Assembly: GCA_964639275.1 (NCBI GenBank)
Contig: CAZXCQ010000248.1
Coordinates: 1-9,391, forward strand
Origin: CAZXCQ01 sp964639275
Lineage (GTDB): Bacteria > Desulfobacterota > DSM-4660 > Desulfatiglandales > Desulfatiglandaceae
Length of the DNA stretch: 9,391 nucleotides
Reading direction: 5' to 3'
A program made the translations under genes and the position numbers. This document shows positions 6,884-9,391 of this stretch, in pieces; position 1 is the stretch's first letter, and each line of letters begins with the position of its first letter. The notes beneath the pieces were generated by a model. It was not told the DNA's origin, did no database searches, and worked only from the letters and a program-made list of their open reading frames with translations.

Positions 6884-7408
6884 GTGTCAGAGAACAGTTT
6901 GTTGGATGGGAAAAAGATTCTCATCGTGGATGATGAGTCCGATGTGCTGGACATATTGGAAGAACTCCTGGAGATGTGCCATGTGGTGAGGGCCTCCACA
7001 TTTGATGCGGCCAGGGAACTCCTGGAATCACAGGATTTTGATGTGGCAATTCTTGACATTATGGGCGTTGATGGGTACCGGCTACTGGATATTGCCAGGC
7101 AGAGAAAGATTCTGGCCATAATGCTGACCGCCCACGCATTTACTCCCGACAATCTGGTAAGATCGATCAAAGAGGGGGCGGCTTCCTATCTGCCAAAGGA
7201 AGAAATAAATAATATTACCAGATTCTTAAATGACATATTTAAGGCAAAAAAAGAGGGTAGAAGCACCTGGGGTCCCTGGCAGGAACGGTTGCCTTCGTCA
7301 TATTTTGAAAAGAGATGGGGTGCTGCCTGGCAGGATGCCGATAAGGCGTTCTGGGAAAGATTCAGGGCCGGCATCAAGGCGAGGGGATCAAAATCGAGAG
7401 AGCAGTGA
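6884..7408 (+). CDS. Stand-alone response regulator (receiver domain with Trp-rich tail)
   Basis: Residues about 9-122 form a complete receiver domain: acidic pocket D16-D17, phospho-acceptor D58 in ILDIMGVDGY, T82 and K105 in the expected places. It should therefore accept a phosphoryl group from a histidine kinase, but none is encoded nearby. No DNA-binding or enzymatic output domain follows. Instead there is a tail of about 50 residues with five tryptophans (129, 132, 145, 149, 157) and many charged residues, perhaps a protein-interaction segment. The start is GTG with AAGGAG (6871-6876) 7 nt upstream; it fits the usual distance to the KILIVDDE strand. Its target is unknown. Its place between the Tm-1-like gene and ubiX suggests a signalling role tied to this pathway. 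Confidence 0.82.
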   Translation: MSENSLLDGKKILIVDDESDVLDILEELLEMCHVVRASTFDAARELLESQDFDVAILDIMGVDGYRLLDIARQRKILAIMLTAHAFTPDNLVRSIKEGAASYLPKEEINNITRFLNDIFKAKKEGRSTWGPWQERLPSSYFEKRWGAAWQDADKAFWERFRAGIKARGSKSREQ

Positions 7409-7456
7409 TTCACCCCTATCTATTGAGCGGATACGGAGAAAGGATATCATCCTATC

Positions 7457-8017
7457 ATGAGGAAGCGAATTGTGGTTGGCATTTCAGGGGCAAGCGGTGT
7501 GATTTATGGGATACGAATCCTGGCCCTTCTCAGGGAGAAAGAGGTCGAGACCCATCTTGTCATCTCCGAGTCCGGGAAAAAGAACATCGAGATCGAAAGC
7601 GATTATTCGGTCAGACAGGTGGAGGCCATGGCCGATTGTGTGTACGACAACAGGGATGTCAGCTCGAGCCTGGCAAGCGGCTCGTTTTTGACCGATGGAA
7701 TGGTGGTGGCGCCGTGCACCATAAAGACCCTCTCCGGCATCGCCAACTCATACACCAACAACCTCCTTGTTCGGGCAGCCGATGTGACCTTGAAGGAAAA
7801 ACGAAAGCTGGTTTTGGTAGTGAGAGAAACCCCCCTCCACAGGGGTCACCTCAGGCTCATGACCATGGCCGCGGACATTGGGGCGCATATCCTGCCACCT
7901 ATCCCCTCCTTTTACCATGCCCCAAAGACAATTGATGATATCATCGACCAGACCATCGGCAAGATATTTGATTTTTTCTCTATTGAACACGACCTTTTCA
8001 GACGCTGGGGGGAGTAG
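7457..8017 (+). CDS. ubiX: UbiX-type flavin prenyltransferase
   Basis: Makes prenylated FMN from FMN and a dimethylallyl phosphate, the cofactor needed by the UbiD-family enzyme encoded upstream. At 186 residues it has normal family length. The flavin-phosphate loop GISGASG (8-14), the APCTIKTLSGIA segment (85-96), SYTNNLLVRAADV (98-110) and RETPLHRGHL (123-132), with the catalytic Arg-Glu pair 123-124, are all present. The ATG at 7457 is the only start that gives the typical RIVVGISGASG beginning. AGGA (7441-7444) and GGAG (7435-7438) precede it at rather long spacings, and AGGAT-ATC-ATCCT (7441-7453) could fold between them and the start codon. Linkage to one UbiD gene suggests a dedicated cofactor supply rather than ubiquinone synthesis. 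A paralogue elsewhere would be expected if the cell makes other prFMN enzymes. Confidence 0.93.
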   Translation: MRKRIVVGISGASGVIYGIRILALLREKEVETHLVISESGKKNIEIESDYSVRQVEAMADCVYDNRDVSSSLASGSFLTDGMVVAPCTIKTLSGIANSYTNNLLVRAADVTLKEKRKLVLVVRETPLHRGHLRLMTMAADIGAHILPPIPSFYHAPKTIDDIIDQTIGKIFDFFSIEHDLFRRWGE

Positions 8018-8023
8018 CAGGGG

Positions 8024-8794
8024 TCATCTCACGGGTTGTTCGGTGATCCTGCGGCTGATCTCCTCTGCCGCCTCTTTTGTCACCCCTATCATGGCCTCCA
8101 TCTTTTGATCATCCAGGCTTGTCTTGAACCCCACGACCCAGATCGCCGATACCGGATGCCTCCCCCCCTTGATAGGCGAGACAATGGCCCGGACCCCGGG
8201 GATATATTCCTCGTAATCGGTGGCATACCCATTTTCCCTCACCCGCCTGATCTCCTCCATATACTCATCAGGGTCGGTGATCGTATTCTCCGTATATCTG
8301 GTGAGCCCCTTTGTCCTGATGACCTCTCTGGCCTTCTCCTCCTCCATGGCCCCAAGAAAGACCTTTGCAGTGGCCCCGGCCGGCAGGGGGATAATCGTCC
8401 CGATGGGGGATGTGATCTTGAGGTCCTGCCTGGACTCGACGATATCTAGTATGGTTGCATGGTCCCCATTCATGGCACCCAGGAATACCGATTCCTGCGC
8501 CCGCTCCATCAATTCTTCCATAACCGGCCTGGCCAGCTCTCTCAGGTCGATCTGGGAATAGGCGGATCTCCCCAGCTCAAAAAGGGTAAAACCCAGGGCA
8601 TATCGCTTGGTCAAGGGGTCGCGGGTGATGGTGCCCATCTCTTCCAATGCTGAGGTGATTCCGTGGACAGTGCTCTTGCCTATCCCCAGGCTTCTTGCCA
8701 GTTCACTGATCCCCAATCCCCCATCACTGTGGGAGATGAGCCTTAGGATCTGAAATGCCTTTTTGACCGAAGGGGCCTGATATCTGTGGGACAT
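8024..8794 (-). CDS. IclR-family transcriptional regulator
   Basis: This 256-residue protein has the standard two-domain IclR layout: an N-terminal winged helix-turn-helix (ISELARSLGIGKSTVHGITSAL, about 29-50) and a C-terminal effector-binding domain (about 80-250) with GATAKVFLG and IPGVRAIVSPI typical of the family. IclR proteins often control aromatic catabolism, binding the substrate or an intermediate. It lies tail to tail with ubiX, 6 bp apart. Its own promoter (8822-8850) is followed by a 16-bp inverted repeat (8796-8811) that overlaps the GGTGA ribosome binding site, pointing to autoregulation. A second copy of this repeat follows a divergent promoter. Whether it also acts on the pps promoter is open: only a degenerate site is seen there. 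The effector (phenol, phenylphosphate or 4-hydroxybenzoate) is unknown. Confidence 0.9.
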   Translation of the reverse strand: MSHRYQAPSVKKAFQILRLISHSDGGLGISELARSLGIGKSTVHGITSALEEMGTITRDPLTKRYALGFTLFELGRSAYSQIDLRELARPVMEELMERAQESVFLGAMNGDHATILDIVESRQDLKITSPIGTIIPLPAGATAKVFLGAMEEEKAREVIRTKGLTRYTENTITDPDEYMEEIRRVRENGYATDYEEYIPGVRAIVSPIKGGRHPVSAIWVVGFKTSLDDQKMEAMIGVTKEAAEEISRRITEQPVR

Positions 8795-8795
8795 G

Positions 8796-8811
8796 GTTCA
8801 CCATAATGAAC
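8796..8811. promoter_or_regulatory. Probable IclR operator 1
   Basis: GTTCACCATAATGAAC has 5-bp inverted arms (GTTCA / TGAAC) around 6 nt. It shares 14 of 16 bases with the site at 8962-8977. It lies directly before the start codon of the IclR gene, over its ribosome binding site and just downstream of its -10 box, where bound protein would block expression. The size and position fit IclR-family operators; binding by this protein is inferred. Confidence 0.65.
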
Positions 8812-8821
8812 ATTTCTTTTA

Positions 8822-8850
8822 CTTTTACATCCTCTGACAGCGTTTGTCAA
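8822..8850 (-). promoter_or_regulatory. Promoter of the IclR-family gene
   Basis: Read on the - strand, TTGACA (complement of 8845-8850) and TAAAAG (complement of 8822-8827) are separated by exactly 17 bp. Transcription would start near 8815, about 20 nt before the start codon, so the operator at 8796-8811 falls in the short leader. Confidence 0.6.
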
Positions 8851-8892
8851 CATCAATCTCTTCACCTGAAAATGCGCCCAAAAGTAATAACC

Positions 8893-8916
8893 AGGCCTTT
8901 AATCAAGGCCTTTTTT
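8893..8916 (+). terminator. Intrinsic terminator, + strand
   Basis: AGGCCTT (8893-8899) and AAGGCCT (8905-8911) form a perfect 7-bp stem with a 5-nt loop; the second arm runs straight into T-rich TTTTTTCTCTT. On the - strand no T-run follows the stem. It is the first clear + strand terminator after ubiX, so it may end read-through transcripts of the pps operon that run antisense across the IclR gene. It also shields the promoter that begins 4 bp later. Confidence 0.75.
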
Positions 8917-8919
8917 CTC

Positions 8920-8947
8920 TTGACAACGGGGGAAAAGCTGGTAGTAT
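8920..8947 (+). promoter_or_regulatory. Rightward promoter with no gene downstream in the window
   Basis: TTGACA (8920-8925) and TAGTAT (8942-8947, 4 of 6) are 16 bp apart, and the second operator-like repeat follows at 8962-8977. The arrangement mirrors the IclR promoter and looks like a regulated divergent promoter. The following 440 bp contain only repeats and short unconvincing ORFs, so its natural target is either beyond the window or has been lost. Confidence 0.55.
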
Positions 8948-8961
8948 GGGGCCGGTTCTAT

Positions 8962-8977
8962 GTTCATGATAATGAAC
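8962..8977. promoter_or_regulatory. Probable IclR operator 2
   Basis: GTTCATGATAATGAAC has the same GTTCA/TGAAC arms and 6-nt centre as 8796-8811 and the same ATAATGAAC half. It starts 14 bp downstream of the -10 box of the rightward promoter, a position suited to repression. Two near-identical palindromes around divergent promoters beside an IclR gene make a shared regulator likely. Confidence 0.65.
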
Positions 8978-9030
8978 TGTACCTCCCACAAGGTATGATT
9001 AAATCGTAAAAAGCCAGAAATTACCCTTTA

Positions 9031-9087
9031 TTGTCATTCCTACGAAAGTGACGGATGAAAAGAAAAGACTACTCCCTTTACCTTTGC
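9031..9087. repeat. Right arm of 57-bp inverted repeat enclosing the gene cluster
   Basis: Inverted partner of 1-57 (55 of 57 matching). The inner border at 9031 is sharp. It lies about 80 bp downstream of the rightward promoter and separates it from whatever it once or still drives. Confidence 0.85.
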
Positions 9088-9336
9088 GGTGTAGTTTTAC
9101 GAAGTGCACCCGACGTCAAGATTGGGAAGAGCCCATGCGGCCTCAAGCAATCGTCCTCTCAGTCTTGGGCCAAGTGGTTTTTTCTTTGGGGTATAAGATG
9201 TCTCCTTTCACCAAAGGTGAAGAAACTCGGCCAGCGCAATTCGACTCATTAAGGGTGATCAATGCCCCCGAGTCGAGAGCGCTGTCTTGTCAGGTTACAC
9301 TTTCATCCATCGGGGTGCAAGCCTCTTGCATGAATG
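9088..9336. other. Gene-free stretch between repeats
   Basis: No convincing coding region is seen: the short open frames lack ribosome binding sites and one begins inside the inverted repeat. A small hairpin, TTCACC (9207-9212) with GGTGAA (9216-9221), has no T-run after it. Nothing else is recognised. Confidence 0.5.
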
Positions 9337-9391
9337 ATTCCGGCGAAAGCCATTCGGCTCCGAGACATGTCGACGAGCCCATCGGCAGTGA
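9337..9391. repeat. Right copy of 55-bp direct repeat
   Basis: Same-orientation partner of 77-131 (52 of 55 matching), cut by the window edge. Its left border is near 9337, where similarity to the left copy stops. Confidence 0.85.

Noticed and set aside
8806..9009. 67-residue + strand open frame upstream of the IclR gene
   Set aside because: It covers both promoters, the terminator and one operator, and has no ribosome binding site or recognisable motif.
9055..9252. 65-residue open frame near the right edge
   Set aside because: It starts within the inverted repeat, has no ribosome binding site, and its sequence resembles no protein family.

Overview
The window looks like part of an anaerobic, phenol-degrading bacterium, most likely a sulfate-reducing Desulfobacterota (Desulfatiglans or Desulfobacterium type). 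This rests on the gene content (phenylphosphate synthase plus a UbiD/UbiX carboxylation system) and on spacers full of short dispersed palindromic repeats. The species is an inference; no marker gene is present.

Layout. Positions 1-702 hold no gene but contain repeats, an AT-rich tract, a good sigma70-type promoter (374-402) and a leader of almost 300 nt. Six genes follow on the + strand: ppsA (703-2562), ppsB (2789-3856), a UbiD-family (de)carboxylase (3979-5385), a UPF0261/Tm-1-like protein (5444-6700), a response regulator without DNA-binding domain (6884-7408) and ubiX (7457-8017). An IclR-family regulator (8024-8794) lies on the - strand and meets ubiX tail to tail with 6 bp between. Positions 8795-8980 form a control region with two outward-facing promoters, each followed by a copy of the same 16-bp inverted repeat, and a + strand terminator. 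From there to the right edge there are only repeats and no credible gene.

How the genes work together. PpsB (ATP-grasp half) and PpsA (phosphohistidine half) should make phenylphosphate from phenol and ATP. The UbiD-family enzyme, using prenylated FMN made by UbiX, should carboxylate it to 4-hydroxybenzoate. The IclR protein probably controls itself and a divergent transcript. The Tm-1-like protein and the response regulator have no known part in this pathway. Subunits known from Thauera aromatica (PpsC, a second UbiD-type subunit, and the two small carboxylase subunits) are absent here, so this is a reduced module or its other parts lie elsewhere.

The cluster is enclosed by a 57-bp inverted repeat (1-57 / 9031-9087, 2 mismatches) and a 55-bp direct repeat (77-131 / 9337-9391, 3 mismatches). 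ppsB alone is enclosed by another inverted repeat pair (2689-2756 / 3874-3941). The rightward promoter at 8920-8947 has no gene downstream inside the window. Together these suggest that the cluster was inserted or rearranged as a unit.
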